A stretch of 41,901 nt of DNA from Roseiflexus sp. (GTDB lineage: Bacteria; Chloroflexota; Chloroflexia; Chloroflexales; Roseiflexaceae), in assembly GCA_025062325.1 (NCBI GenBank), contig JANXAL010000038.1, positions 1-41,901 of the forward strand, written 5' to 3'. Numbering within the stretch: the first letter of the stretch is position 1; every line of letters starts with the position of its first letter. Positions 22,744-32,143 of the stretch are shown in pieces. The notes beneath the pieces are model-generated. The model did no database searches and was not told the DNA's origin. It saw nothing but the letters and a program-made list of their open reading frames with translations. Position numbers and translations under genes: made by a program.

Positions 22744-23868
22744 ATGCTTCAAACGCAAGAACTCCAGATCAATATCGGTCCGCAGCACCCGTCGACCCAT
22801 GGCGTCTTCCGGATGATTGTTACCCTTGACGGCGAGACGATCGTCGATCTGAAGCCAGTCTTCGGGTATCTGCACCGCAACCACGAGCAACTGGCGGAGG
22901 TTTCGACCTACATTCAGTCGATGCCGTACACCGACCGCCTTGATTATTTCAACTCGATGGCGAATAACCACGCGCTGGCGCTCGCCGTTGAAAAGCTGGC
23001 TGGCATCAGCGTGCCGCAGCGTGCCGAGTATATTCGTGTGCTGATGGTCGAACTGACCCGCATCCTGAACCATGCCTCAGCCATTGGCTTCCTGCTGAAC
23101 GATATGGGCGCCTGGCAGACGCCGCTCATGTTCGGCATGCGCGAGCGGGAAAAGATCCTCGACCTGTTTGAGATGGCAAGCGGTGCGCGGATGATGTGCA
23201 ACTACTTCCGCTTCGGCGGTGTGTGGCGCGATCTGCCGCCTGAGTTCATCCCGCAACTCAAGGAGCTAATGCAGGGACTGCCTGCCTTCTTCGATGAGTT
23301 TGAGCGCCTACTGAAGGAAAATGAGATCCTGCTGTCGCGCACGGTGAACGTTGGCATTCTGCCGAAGGAAGTCGCTGTCTCATACAGCGTCACCGGTCCG
23401 GTGCTGCGCGCGTCGGGCATTCCGTACGATGTGCGCCGCGCCGAGCCGTACAGCGTGTATGGCGAACTTGACTTCGACATCCCGATCGGGTCAGTCGGGG
23501 ATGTGTATGACCGCTTTCTGATCCGCATTGAGGAGATGCGGCAGAGTTATCGCATTCTGCAGCAGGTGATTGAACGTTTGCCCGACACGACCGGCGGGCA
23601 TATCAACCCGGCTATGGCGAGCATTAGTAAGCAGAAGGCGCTGCGCCCGCCACCTGGTGACGTATATGCGCGCATTGAGTCGCCCAAAGGAGAATTGGGC
23701 TTCTACCTTGTGAGCGATGGCAGTGAGCGACCGTACCGCTACAAGGTGCGTGCGCCGTCGTTCATCAACCTGACGCCGCTCGGCGATATGTGCCGCGGTC
23801 ATAAGGTCGCCGATGTGGTGGTCATCCTCGGCAGCATCGACATTGTGATGGGTGAAGTGGATCGGTGA
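22744..23868 (+). CDS. nuoD: NADH-quinone oxidoreductase subunit D
   Basis: A 374-aa 49-kDa-type subunit forming most of the quinone pocket. Visible blocks are [42 protein letters not shown] (with the conserved Tyr and His region) and a C-terminal DIVMGEVDR. The length is close to the stand-alone NuoD norm (about 380-400). The gene follows nuoC after 20 nt. It is followed by a 327-nt gap, so nuoI begins a second segment of the locus. Confidence 0.97.
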   Translation: MLQTQELQINIGPQHPSTHGVFRMIVTLDGETIVDLKPVFGYLHRNHEQLAEVSTYIQSMPYTDRLDYFNSMANNHALALAVEKLAGISVPQRAEYIRVLMVELTRILNHASAIGFLLNDMGAWQTPLMFGMREREKILDLFEMASGARMMCNYFRFGGVWRDLPPEFIPQLKELMQGLPAFFDEFERLLKENEILLSRTVNVGILPKEVAVSYSVTGPVLRASGIPYDVRRAEPYSVYGELDFDIPIGSVGDVYDRFLIRIEEMRQSYRILQQVIERLPDTTGGHINPAMASISKQKALRPPPGDVYARIESPKGELGFYLVSDGSERPYRYKVRAPSFINLTPLGDMCRGHKVADVVVILGSIDIVMGEVDR

Positions 23869-23895
23869 CGCATTGAGTGTTGAACGTTTCCGGTA

Positions 23896-23918
23896 GAGAC
23901 GTTGCACCGTAACGTCTC
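23896..23918. repeat. Dispersed hairpin repeat GAGACGTTGC type
   Basis: GAGACGTT-GCACCGT-AACGTCTC forms a perfect 8-bp stem. Relatives sit directly after the second nuoM (33668-33688) and in the 40968-41070 gap (41018-41040, perfect 10-bp stem GCGACGTTGC). Similar hairpins are common intergenic repeats in other phototroph genomes; a transcription or mRNA-end role is possible but unproven. Confidence 0.65.
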
Positions 23919-24060
23919 CAAATGCGTGGCAAACGGCGCAGGAGCGCTCCCCCGTGGGGGTCTGGCAAAGAATGGTGATGCTCCTCTCGGCGCTCTCTGT
24001 GTCTCCGTGGCCCAAGAAACGGCAAACGGGACAAGCATACACGAGGGTTGACAGTATCGT

Positions 24061-24089
24061 CCTTGATTTGAAACTTAACCTGGGATAAT
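24061..24089 (+). promoter_or_regulatory. Internal promoter candidate before nuoI
   Basis: Extended -10 TG-G-GATAAT (24081-24089) with a weak -35 (CCTTGA at 24061, 17 nt spacer). It lies 107 nt before nuoI in a 323-nt gap without a gene, so nuoI onward may be expressed separately. The rest of this gap holds the hairpin repeat and a degraded stretch CTCTCTGTGTCTCCGTGG. Confidence 0.45.
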
Positions 24090-24195
24090 GCAAAATAGTC
24101 CAAACAAACGCAAGAATCGATCGAGATGCACCACGTGCGTGCAGGATGCGACGCTTCGAGCGTAGTGCTGAAAGCAGAGTAAGGGTGCAGCCTTG

Positions 24196-25383
24196 ATGAC
24201 GACTGAGATACAGACCGAAACGACAGAGATCCAAACGACTCGAGGCAAGGTGTATGTTATCGATCGCGGCCGGACCACATTGCGCGCCGGGCAAGGGTTG
24301 TTGACGGGCCTCGAGGTCGTGTTTCGCCATTTCCGCGATGCGCTGACGCGCAAGCTGGAAAGACCGAGCCAGCAGACGGGCGTTTTTACTGTTCAGTACC
24401 CAGAAGAACGTCTGAAGCTGCCAGAGGCGTTTCGCAACTTTCCGATTCTCCTCTATGACGACGAAACCGGGCAGGAGCTGTGCACCTCGTGCTTTCAGTG
24501 TCAGCGCATCTGCCCGCCGCAGGTCATCCATATGACGCAGGCGCGCGATCCGGCAACTGGCAAGCCGGTTCCGGCAGTTGCTGAGTTTCTGATCGAGTAC
24601 GACGCCTGCATGAGTTGCGGTCTGTGCGCGGAAGTCTGCCCATTCGACGCTATTAAGATGGATCACGAGTTTGAGTATTCGACCGACGTGCACGGCGGGT
24701 TGACGCTCAACAAGGAAGCGTTAAACCGCCCAATCTCCTACTACGAAAAGATTGCGCCGACGTTCTGGGCAGAGGTAAAGGACAGCGCGATGAAGAAGCT
24801 GCAGGGCAACATGAAGCGCCGTCCTGACCTGATCGGCGTCGCGCCGCAGATGATCGAAAAGATCAAGGCGAAACGCGCTGAAGCTGCCGCTCAGGCGCCC
24901 GCTCCCGCCCCTGCAGCGCCTGAAGCCGCGCCAGTCGATAAAGCTGCCCGCCTGGCAGCCGCACGCGCCCGGGCTGCCGAAAAGGCCGCCGAAGCGGTTC
25001 CCGAACCGGCAACCGACAGCGCACCGACCGACAAAGCCGCCCGCCTGGCTGCCATTCGCGCCGCCAATGCCGCCAAGAAAGCGGCTGCCGAAGGCGCCGC
25101 GCTAGCCGCCGACGCTGCGCCGCCTGCTAGCGGCATGCCTGCCGACAAAGCCGCCCGCCTGGCTGCCATTCGCGCCGCCAATGCCGCCAAGAAAGCGGCT
25201 GCCGAAGGCGCCGCGCCAGCCGCCGACGCCGCGCCGCCTGTGGTGGAAAGCGCCGCGCCAGCCGCCGACGCCGCGCCGCCCGCCAGCAGCATGCCTGCTG
25301 ACAAAGCCGCCCGCCTGGCTGCCATTCGCGCCGCCAATGCCGCCAAGAAAGCGGCTGCGCAACGCGATGGAAGCGAAGAATAA
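24196..25383 (+). CDS. nuoI: NADH-quinone oxidoreductase subunit I with repetitive tail
   Basis: A 395-aa ferredoxin-like subunit carrying two [4Fe-4S] clusters: CTSCFQCQRICP (from Cys96) and CMSCGLCAEVCP (from Cys138) are the N6a/N6b ligands. The core ends by about residue 220, near the normal NuoI size. A tail of about 165 residues follows, rich in Ala and Pro and built from four copies of DKAARLAA(I/A)RA(A/R)NAA, often continued as KKAAAEGAA. The DNA of the last three copies (from 25030, 25144 and 25300) is nearly identical, so the expansion is recent. Such a tail is unusual for NuoI. I chose ATG 24196; TTG 24193 is the alternative, with AAGGG upstream. Confidence 0.93.
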   Translation: MTTEIQTETTEIQTTRGKVYVIDRGRTTLRAGQGLLTGLEVVFRHFRDALTRKLERPSQQTGVFTVQYPEERLKLPEAFRNFPILLYDDETGQELCTSCFQCQRICPPQVIHMTQARDPATGKPVPAVAEFLIEYDACMSCGLCAEVCPFDAIKMDHEFEYSTDVHGGLTLNKEALNRPISYYEKIAPTFWAEVKDSAMKKLQGNMKRRPDLIGVAPQMIEKIKAKRAEAAAQAPAPAPAAPEAAPVDKAARLAAARARAAEKAAEAVPEPATDSAPTDKAARLAAIRAANAAKKAAAEGAALAADAAPPASGMPADKAARLAAIRAANAAKKAAAEGAAPAADAAPPVVESAAPAADAAPPASSMPADKAARLAAIRAANAAKKAAAQRDGSEE

Positions 25384-25397
25384 TAGGTGAGCACCCT

Positions 25398-26759
25398 ATG
25401 ACAGATATCCTGCGATCATGGATTGGCGGCGCCCTTCCCGACTGGCTGATCGTTTTGATCGCCTATCTGCTGGTGACGCTCATTGTGCTGTTCTACGCCG
25501 TCGGGAATTTCATCATGATGGTTTGGGCGGAACGACGCGTGATTGCGCGCATGCAGGATCGCCTCGGTCCAAACCGGGTCGGGCCAGCCGGGTTGCTGCA
25601 GCCGATCGCCGATGCGGTCAAGATGTTCACCAAAGAGGACATTGTACCGCGCAACGCTGATCGCTGGGTCCATCTGCTGGCGCCGATTGTCGCGCTCGCA
25701 CCGGTGGCGATGATGCTCGCCGTCGTCCCATGGGGGCGCGGTTGGGAACCGATTGATCTGAACGTTGCACTGCTCTACATCGTGGCGGTATCGGCGGTGT
25801 CGGGCGTTGGGTTGATGATGGCGGGTTGGGGGTCGAACAACAAGTTCGCGCTCCTCGGTGCGATGCGCGCAGTTGCGCAACTGGTCTCCTACGAAATCCC
25901 GGCAGTCACTGCGCTGCTGACGGTTGTCGTTCTGGCAGGCGGAATGTCGCTGCTGGATCTGCCCTACATGCAGGCAGGCGTGCCGATCATGGGCGCTACC
26001 ATTCTCTGCGGCGATCCGGCAGGGTGTTCACCGCTGCTGTACAGCACCGTCACGTCGTTTCCTGGTTCGCCGAATGAACCGGTGCAGGCGCTCGACCTAG
26101 GTTTGGGTTGGTGGGTGTTTACGCCGGTCGGGTTTCTTGGCTTCCTCGTCTTCTTCATCGCAGCGCTCGCCGAAGGTGAACGCACCCCGTTCGATATTCC
26201 CGAAGCGGACTCGGAGATTGTCGCAGGTTACATGACCGAGTACAGCGGCATGAAGTTTGCAACGTTCTATATCGCGCAGTACATCCTCAACTTCGCGCTG
26301 TCGGCGCTTGCGGCCACCGCGTTCCTCGGCGGATGGCAGGGACCGGGAGTTGCGGCGCTGGCGAATATGGGCGGTCCATGGGTGCATGTCGCAGCGGCGC
26401 TGTCGGCCTTCTACCTGCTTGCGAAAATCTGGATTCTGTTCTTTGTGATGATCTGGCTGCGCGGCGCCTTTCCACGGCTGCGCGTTGACCAGTTGATGGA
26501 CTTTGCCTGGAAATTGTTGCTGCCGCTCGCGCTGGTCAATATCGTGTCGGCATCGCTTATGGTGGGGCTGACGCAGTGGACGAGCGCGCAGTGGGGCGGA
26601 TTGGTCAACCTGGACGGGTTCGCTCCCTGGCAACGTCAATTGATCGCCGTGCTAGTGACGGCGATTATCAACATTGCCGCCGCTTACTGGATTCTCGCCA
26701 TCAACCAGCGCCCTAGAGAGGCGGAGTGGGACGAAGAGGAACTGGTCATCGCGCCCTGA
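25398..26759 (+). CDS. nuoH: NADH-quinone oxidoreductase subunit H
   Basis: A 453-aa membrane subunit joining the quinone site to the proton-pumping arm. Key blocks are ERRVIARMQDRLGPNRVGP (quinone entrance loop) and the acidic AEGERTPFDIPEADSEIVAGY with YMTEYSGMKF. It is longer than E. coli NuoH (325 aa) because of an insertion (about 200-235, GDPAGCSPLLYST...) and a long C-terminal part, as in Actinobacteria. It follows nuoI after 14 nt. Confidence 0.96.
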   Translation: MTDILRSWIGGALPDWLIVLIAYLLVTLIVLFYAVGNFIMMVWAERRVIARMQDRLGPNRVGPAGLLQPIADAVKMFTKEDIVPRNADRWVHLLAPIVALAPVAMMLAVVPWGRGWEPIDLNVALLYIVAVSAVSGVGLMMAGWGSNNKFALLGAMRAVAQLVSYEIPAVTALLTVVVLAGGMSLLDLPYMQAGVPIMGATILCGDPAGCSPLLYSTVTSFPGSPNEPVQALDLGLGWWVFTPVGFLGFLVFFIAALAEGERTPFDIPEADSEIVAGYMTEYSGMKFATFYIAQYILNFALSALAATAFLGGWQGPGVAALANMGGPWVHVAAALSAFYLLAKIWILFFVMIWLRGAFPRLRVDQLMDFAWKLLLPLALVNIVSASLMVGLTQWTSAQWGGLVNLDGFAPWQRQLIAVLVTAIINIAAAYWILAINQRPREAEWDEEELVIAP

Positions 26760-26798
26760 TATCAATATCAGCATCGGTCGTCATATTTGGTATTTTGT

Positions 26799-27452
26799 AT
26801 GAATACGCTTATTACCGTTCTCTTTCTGATCTTTGCCGCGATCATTCTGGCGTCTGCGATTATGACCGTCACGGTAAAGAATATCGTGCATGCCGCGCTC
26901 TGGCTGATTTCATCATTCTTCGGCGTTGGCGCGCTCTATCTATTGATGGAAGCGGAGTTCCTCGGCGTCGCGCAGGTGCTGATCTACGTCGGAGCAGTGT
27001 CGATTCTGATCCTGTTTGCCATCATGCTGACGCGCGATCTAGAAGGCAGCCAGAACCGCCAACTGACGCCGCGCTGGTGGATTGCGCTGATCGTTCCAGC
27101 AGCGCTCTTCAGTCTCCTGATTGTGCCGACGGTTATGACCCATGCATGGCAACTCCCGCCGCCTCCGCCAGCCGGGCAACCGCCAGCCATCTCTGGTGCG
27201 CAACAGATCGGCGCAGCATTTATGCGCGAATATTTACTGCCATTCGAAGTAGCGGCGATCCTGCTGACAGTTGCGATGATCGGGGCGATCGTTGTCGCCT
27301 TTGAGGAGCGCGAGCGCCGCCGCCGCGTGCTGACGCTGGCAGAACAGGTGCGCCTGCGCCAGCGACAACAGCAGCGGCAGCAGCCCGCACCGCGCCCCGA
27401 ACCGGCGGCGACTGCTGTCCAGCCGTCCGAGGCGACGGGCAGTGAGACGTAA
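26799..27452 (+). CDS. nuoJ: NADH-quinone oxidoreductase subunit J
   Basis: A 217-aa membrane subunit with five helices (MNTLITVLFLIFAAIILASA onwards; EAEFLGVAQVLIYVGAVSIL is the hallmark pi-bulge helix). The C-terminal 50 residues are a Arg/Gln/Pro-rich soluble tail. I chose ATG 26799, which gives the family-typical start; TTG 26787 would add four residues. No clear Shine-Dalgarno is visible, so translation probably depends on nuoH, which ends 39 nt earlier. Confidence 0.92.
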   Translation: MNTLITVLFLIFAAIILASAIMTVTVKNIVHAALWLISSFFGVGALYLLMEAEFLGVAQVLIYVGAVSILILFAIMLTRDLEGSQNRQLTPRWWIALIVPAALFSLLIVPTVMTHAWQLPPPPPAGQPPAISGAQQIGAAFMREYLLPFEVAAILLTVAMIGAIVVAFEERERRRRVLTLAEQVRLRQRQQQRQQPAPRPEPAATAVQPSEATGSET

Positions 27453-27503
27453 TCGTGGCAACATCTGTTCCTTCTCTGCTGTGGTTCTGCATCGAGGCGT
27501 GTT

Positions 27504-27830
27504 ATGCCGTCAATCACTGAGGCGGTTCCGCTTCCCTGGGTGCTCACGCTGGCTGGCGCACTGTTCTGCGTCGGATTGTTCGGCGCTCTCTCGCGGCGTA
27601 ATACAGTCGGCATCCTGCTGGGCATCGAATTAATGCTCAACGCCGTTAATATCAATTTGGTCGCGTTCTGGCGCTACCTGGAGCCGAATGTCGTCGCCGG
27701 GCAGACATTTGCGCTGTTTGTGATTACCGTCGCTGCGGCAGAAGCCGCGGTTGGTCTGGCAATGATCATTGCGATCTACCGGGCGCGCCAGACGGTCAAC
27801 GCCGATGAGGTCGATAGTTTGCGCGGTTAA
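27504..27830 (+). CDS. nuoK: NADH-quinone oxidoreductase subunit K
   Basis: A 108-aa three-helix subunit. [18 protein letters not shown] contains the conserved helix-2 Glu and [15 protein letters not shown] the second Glu, both in the proton path. It is homologous to MrpC. The start ATG is preceded by GAGG. It precedes nuoL by 9 nt. Confidence 0.95.
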   Translation: MPSITEAVPLPWVLTLAGALFCVGLFGALSRRNTVGILLGIELMLNAVNINLVAFWRYLEPNVVAGQTFALFVITVAAAEAAVGLAMIIAIYRARQTVNADEVDSLRG

Positions 27831-27839
27831 GGACTGCGT

Positions 27840-30023
27840 ATGGGATGGTTTCTTCAGAATGCCTGGCTCATCCCGCTACTGCCGCTGATCGGGTTCGCGG
27901 TCATTACGCTGACGCCGATTCAGCGCAATAAGAACGCGAGCGCCTGGTTGGCGACGCTATTGATGGTCGCTGCGACAGTCATCGCCCTCGGCACAGCCAT
28001 CGAAGTCGCCAGCGGCGTGAAGATTGCAGCGGACGGCACAGTTGCGGCGCATACGGAAGAAAAGGCGTATGCCGCCGAGCCTGCCGCCGACAAAGGCGCC
28101 GGGCACAAGTTCGAGTGGCACGATCCAAATATCGTGCGCACCATTCGCTGGGCGCCGGCTGGCGGTGATGTTCCCTTCACCATGGGGTACATCATCGACC
28201 CGGCGGTGGCGGCAATGCTGGTGATGGTGACAATCACCGCCACCTGCATTCACCTGTTCTCAGTCGGCTACATGGCGCACGACCCGCGCCAGGCGCGCTT
28301 CTTTTCGTTTATCTCGCTCTTCACCGCTGCCATGCTGGCGATGGTGATGGCGAGCAACCTGCTCCTGTTCTTCATGGCGTGGGAGATTATGGGTCTGTGC
28401 TCGTACCTGCTGATCGGGTTCTGGTACGATAAGAATTACGCCGACCCGAACCAGATTACCCCGCGCCAGGCGGCGATTAAGGCATTCATCACTACGCGCA
28501 TCGGCGATGTGCTCTTCATGATCGGTCTGGCATGGCTGTGGACCGAAGCCGGAACGCTCGAACTCGGCACAGGACCGGGGCAGGTGTTCAACCCCGAGCT
28601 GCTCGAGCGCTTGGCGACGACCACGACCGGCATTGGGATCAGCGCCGCCACCGGCATCGCGCTGCTGATCTTCAGCGGCACAATCGGCAAATCGGCGCAG
28701 TTCCCGCTCCACGTCTGGCTTCCCGATGCGATGGAAGGTCCGACGCCGGTTTCCGCTCTCATCCACGCTGCCACAATGGTCTCAGCGGGGGTGTTCCTGA
28801 CGGCGCGCACCTTCCCGATCTTCCAGGTCAGCGACGCCTTGCCGATCGTTGCAACGATTGGCGCGTTCACGGCGCTCTTTGCTGCGCTGATCGCTGTCGG
28901 ACAGTTTGACATCAAGCGCATTCTGGCGTATTCGACCCTCTCGCAATTGGGGTTCATGGTTGCGGCGCTTGGCATTGGCGGCTGGGTGGCGGCGCTGTTC
29001 CACCTGCTTACCCATGCCTTCTTCAAGGCGCTCCTGTTCCTCGGATCCGGCTCGGTCATTCACGGCATGGAAGCGACCGTCGGGCACGACTCGAATACGG
29101 CGCAGGATATTCGGAATATGGGCGGGTTGCGCCGCTTTATGCCGGTAACGTTCCTGACGTACATGGCCGGCTTCCTGGCGCTCGCCGGGTTCCCTGGTTT
29201 CGCTGGCTTCTGGAGCAAGGACGAAATCCTGGCGGATGCGTTCCGCGCCAACACGCTGGTGTGGGTGACGCTCAGCCTGGCATCGCTGCTGACGGCGTTC
29301 TATATGACGCGCCAGATTATGGTGGTGTTTTTTGGAACCTTCCGCGGGCATCACCCACGGCAGCAGCCGTATGCCTTCATCTCGCACGACAACCATCACC
29401 ACGAAGCGCACGACCCGCACGAAAGCCCCTGGACGATGACTGTGCCGCTGGTTATTCTGGCGCTGTTCGCGGTGTTTGCCGGCGTCGTCAACCTGCCGTT
29501 CGACGGCTTCCACCATCTGGCGGATTTCTTCGGGCAGGAAGCCGGAAAACTGAACCTGCTAGTCATGGGAATCTCCAGTGCGATAGCGATTGGCGGCATC
29601 TTCCTGGGATGGCTGGTGTACCGTAACGCCTTCACAGCGTCCGCTGAGGAAGCCGATCCGCTGGAGCAGATGATGCCCGGCATCTTTACGGTGCTCAACC
29701 GCAAGTTCTACGTCGATGAACTGTACGCCGCAACATTCGGCATCGCTGCTGCAGCGCTGGCGCGTATTTGGACCTGGTTTGACGAACATGTGATTGACCG
29801 CATCGTGATCGAAACGGGACGCTTCACCCAGTTCCTAGGGCAGGTCAATTTCATCATCGACGATGCGATGCTGAACGACGGCGCCGACCTGATGGCGACC
29901 GGCACGCAGGTTGCTGGCGACCGTACCCGCCGCGCGACGACCGGCAAGGTGCAGGACTATGTGGCGCTGGCGTTCGCGGGAGCGGTTGTGCTCGGTGTCC
30001 TGTATCTGTATCTGGTGCGTTGA
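27840..30023 (+). CDS. nuoL: NADH-quinone oxidoreductase subunit L (antiporter-like)
   Basis: A 727-aa distal proton-pump subunit, longer than E. coli NuoL (613 aa). The conserved helix motif FMAWEIMGLCSYLLIGFW (Glu of the channel) and GTIGKSAQFPLHVWLPDAM, followed by EGPTPVSALIHAATMV (Lys and His), are present. Two inserts stand out: an acidic/His loop at about 60-115, and a His/Pro-rich loop (about 500-525, HHPRQQPYAFISHDNHHHEA). The C-terminal part contains the lateral amphipathic helix. It is followed by 412 nt of repeat-rich DNA before nuoM. Confidence 0.96.
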   Translation: MGWFLQNAWLIPLLPLIGFAVITLTPIQRNKNASAWLATLLMVAATVIALGTAIEVASGVKIAADGTVAAHTEEKAYAAEPAADKGAGHKFEWHDPNIVRTIRWAPAGGDVPFTMGYIIDPAVAAMLVMVTITATCIHLFSVGYMAHDPRQARFFSFISLFTAAMLAMVMASNLLLFFMAWEIMGLCSYLLIGFWYDKNYADPNQITPRQAAIKAFITTRIGDVLFMIGLAWLWTEAGTLELGTGPGQVFNPELLERLATTTTGIGISAATGIALLIFSGTIGKSAQFPLHVWLPDAMEGPTPVSALIHAATMVSAGVFLTARTFPIFQVSDALPIVATIGAFTALFAALIAVGQFDIKRILAYSTLSQLGFMVAALGIGGWVAALFHLLTHAFFKALLFLGSGSVIHGMEATVGHDSNTAQDIRNMGGLRRFMPVTFLTYMAGFLALAGFPGFAGFWSKDEILADAFRANTLVWVTLSLASLLTAFYMTRQIMVVFFGTFRGHHPRQQPYAFISHDNHHHEAHDPHESPWTMTVPLVILALFAVFAGVVNLPFDGFHHLADFFGQEAGKLNLLVMGISSAIAIGGIFLGWLVYRNAFTASAEEADPLEQMMPGIFTVLNRKFYVDELYAATFGIAAAALARIWTWFDEHVIDRIVIETGRFTQFLGQVNFIIDDAMLNDGADLMATGTQVAGDRTRRATTGKVQDYVALAFAGAVVLGVLYLYLVR

Positions 30024-30435
30024 ACAGGGAGTGAGGTCTGCCCGCCCCGCCCGGCGACTAGAGTCATGGGCTCTGGTTGCCGAAGCCCGCCTGCGCGGGC
30101 CGGACCGGGCTATAGGTGGTTCGGGGTTGCCTCCGCAACATCGGCGGCAGAATGGCTGCGACAGTTGCCAGCCCACGCCGCCCCGCCGATCCAGGTGATT
30201 TCTCGTGCGGACAGACGCCCGCGTTGAGGAGCGCAGATGGTTGCGGACAAGCGCCCGTCACTCATCACTTATCACTCGTCACTCACGAGCGAGACGCCCG
30301 TGTTCCCAAGAGGAGCGCAGATGGTTACGGACGAGCGCTCGTCACTCATCACTCATCACTCGTCACTCACCAGAGTGACGCCCGCGTTCCTAGAAGAAGC
30401 ATAATGCAGTTACGCGCAGTACATGCGGTGAATCC
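30024..30435 (+). repeat. Tandem 84-bp repeat between nuoL and nuoM
   Basis: Two copies of a unit starting GAGGAGCGCAGATGGTT at about 30226 and 30310, plus a partial copy before them. Each holds CGTCACTCATCAC(T)TATCACTCG and ends near ACGCCCG(T/C)GTTCC. The first part (30024-30225) has GCCCGCCTGCGCGGGC-type palindromes. ATG 30404 opens a frame that is not that of nuoM. I see no gene here. Confidence 0.65.
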
Positions 30436-32136
30436 ATGGCATACCTGGCATACGCATCGACACCCTGGCTCACACTCCTCATCCTGTCGCCGCTGGTCGG
30501 CCTGGCGCTGACCGGTCTGGCGGGTGCGCTGCGACTCGATGATCGGACGGTGAAGATCGGCGCAACCGCGTGGTCGACCATTCCCCTGGCGCTGGCGATT
30601 GTCGTCTGGGCTGGATTCAATCCGAATGCGACCGCCGATGGGCAAGGGGTGGTGCAGTTCGTCGAGAAGGTCCCGTGGGTGCAGGCGATCCGGGTCGATT
30701 ATTTTGTCGGGGTGGACGGCATCAGTATGCCGCTGGTCATTCTCACAGCAGCTATGACGCCGGTGGCAATGCTGGCATCGTTCAACATCACGGAGCGGGT
30801 GAAACTGTACACTGCGCTCATGTTCCTGCTGGAAGCGGCGATGCTGGGGTACTTCCTGGCGCTCAATTTCTTCTTCTTCTTTATTTTCTGGGAGTTCAGC
30901 CTGGTACCGGCGTATTTCCTCATCCAGGGATGGGGACGCCGCCACGCTGCCGACGCCGACCCGGAGCGCCGTCGCCGCGATGCCGCGCTCAAGTTCTTTG
31001 TCTATACGATGGCCGGGTCGATCGGCATGCTGCTGCTCTTCCAGTTCTTCTATGTTGCTACGGCTGCCGCCGGCATCCCAACGTTCGACCTGATCACGCT
31101 GGCGCGCCTTGGCCAGGGGTTGACCGTCGAACGAGCGCCGCTCGATCCGGTGGACCTGACGCTGCGTGAGATTATCTTCAATTATGTCGAGCAACTGGGG
31201 ATTGCCGATGTGCTTGGGCGCTACCCGCTGCTCTACACATCGATTGCGTTCTGGGCAATCTTTATCGCATTTGCGATCAAACTCGGCATCTGGCCCTTCC
31301 ACACCTGGCTGCCCGACGCCTACAGCGAAGCGCCGCCAGCCGCGTCCATCCTGCTGGCGGCAGTAATGTCGAAGATGGGCGCCTACGGCATGCTGCGCCT
31401 GATGCTGCCGCTGGTTCCCGATGCGGCACAGTATTTCGGTCCGGCTATCGGCGCACTGGCGCTGATCGGCGTGGTGGCGGGCGCCTTCGGCGCGCTCGGT
31501 CAGCTCGGCGGCGACCTCAAACGCCTGATCGCCTATACCTCGGTCAACCACATGGGGTACGTCGGGCTGGCGGTTGCCGCAGCCGCAACCGTTGGCGCGG
31601 CGGATGTCGCCGCCCGCGCAACCGCGATCAACGGCGCGCTGTTCCAGATGGTGGCGCATGGTCTTTCGACCGGCGCGCTCTTCCTGCTGGCGGGCATGCT
31701 CGCCGAGCGCACCGGTTCTGATGAGATGGGATCGCTTGCCGGGTTGCGCACTACGATGCCGGTCTTCGCCGGGGCGATGGGGGTGGCGACGTTTGGCAAC
31801 CTGGGATTGCCCGGTCTTGCTGGGTTTGTCGGCGAATTTTTCATCTTCCGCGGCGTGTGGGCGTCGCTGCCGCTCTTCGCGCTTCTGGCAACCATTGGGC
31901 TGATCGTGACGGCGCTGGCTTTGCTGCGGATGTACGGGCAGATCTTCCACGGCAAAACCAACGAACGCAGCGCTATGCCCGACGTGCGCATCGTCGGGCG
32001 CGAATTTCTGGCAGTGGCGCCGCTGTTGATTGCGCTCGTGATCCTGGGCGTGTACCCCGCGCCAATTATGGATCTGTCGAACCAGACGGCGACCGCACTG
32101 GCGGAAGTGTTCACCCGGGTGGCGGGAGGGGCATAA
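30436..32136 (+). CDS. nuoM: NADH-quinone oxidoreductase subunit M, first copy
   Basis: A 566-aa antiporter-like proton-pump subunit. FFFFIFWEFSLVPAYFLIQ carries the conserved channel Glu, IKLGIWPFHTWLPDAYSEAP the Lys region, and GLPGLAGFVGEFFIF the late conserved Glu of NuoM. It has an insertion (about 205-255, ARLGQGLTVERAPLDPVDL) absent from the second copy. The ribosome site is weak (GGTGA, 5 nt before ATG). It is 8 nt from the second nuoM, so the two are cotranscribed and clearly not recent duplicates. Confidence 0.93.
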   Translation: MAYLAYASTPWLTLLILSPLVGLALTGLAGALRLDDRTVKIGATAWSTIPLALAIVVWAGFNPNATADGQGVVQFVEKVPWVQAIRVDYFVGVDGISMPLVILTAAMTPVAMLASFNITERVKLYTALMFLLEAAMLGYFLALNFFFFFIFWEFSLVPAYFLIQGWGRRHAADADPERRRRDAALKFFVYTMAGSIGMLLLFQFFYVATAAAGIPTFDLITLARLGQGLTVERAPLDPVDLTLREIIFNYVEQLGIADVLGRYPLLYTSIAFWAIFIAFAIKLGIWPFHTWLPDAYSEAPPAASILLAAVMSKMGAYGMLRLMLPLVPDAAQYFGPAIGALALIGVVAGAFGALGQLGGDLKRLIAYTSVNHMGYVGLAVAAAATVGAADVAARATAINGALFQMVAHGLSTGALFLLAGMLAERTGSDEMGSLAGLRTTMPVFAGAMGVATFGNLGLPGLAGFVGEFFIFRGVWASLPLFALLATIGLIVTALALLRMYGQIFHGKTNERSAMPDVRIVGREFLAVAPLLIALVILGVYPAPIMDLSNQTATALAEVFTRVAGGA

Positions 32137-32143
32137 GCATCGT

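Noticed and set aside
23491-24693. 400-codon minus-strand ORF over nuoD, the gap and nuoI
   Set aside because: It crosses two real genes and an intergenic repeat and shows no protein features.
30404-30511. ATG 30404 as start of nuoM
   Set aside because: It is in another frame (32 nt away from ATG 30436) and leads to a stop within 36 codons.
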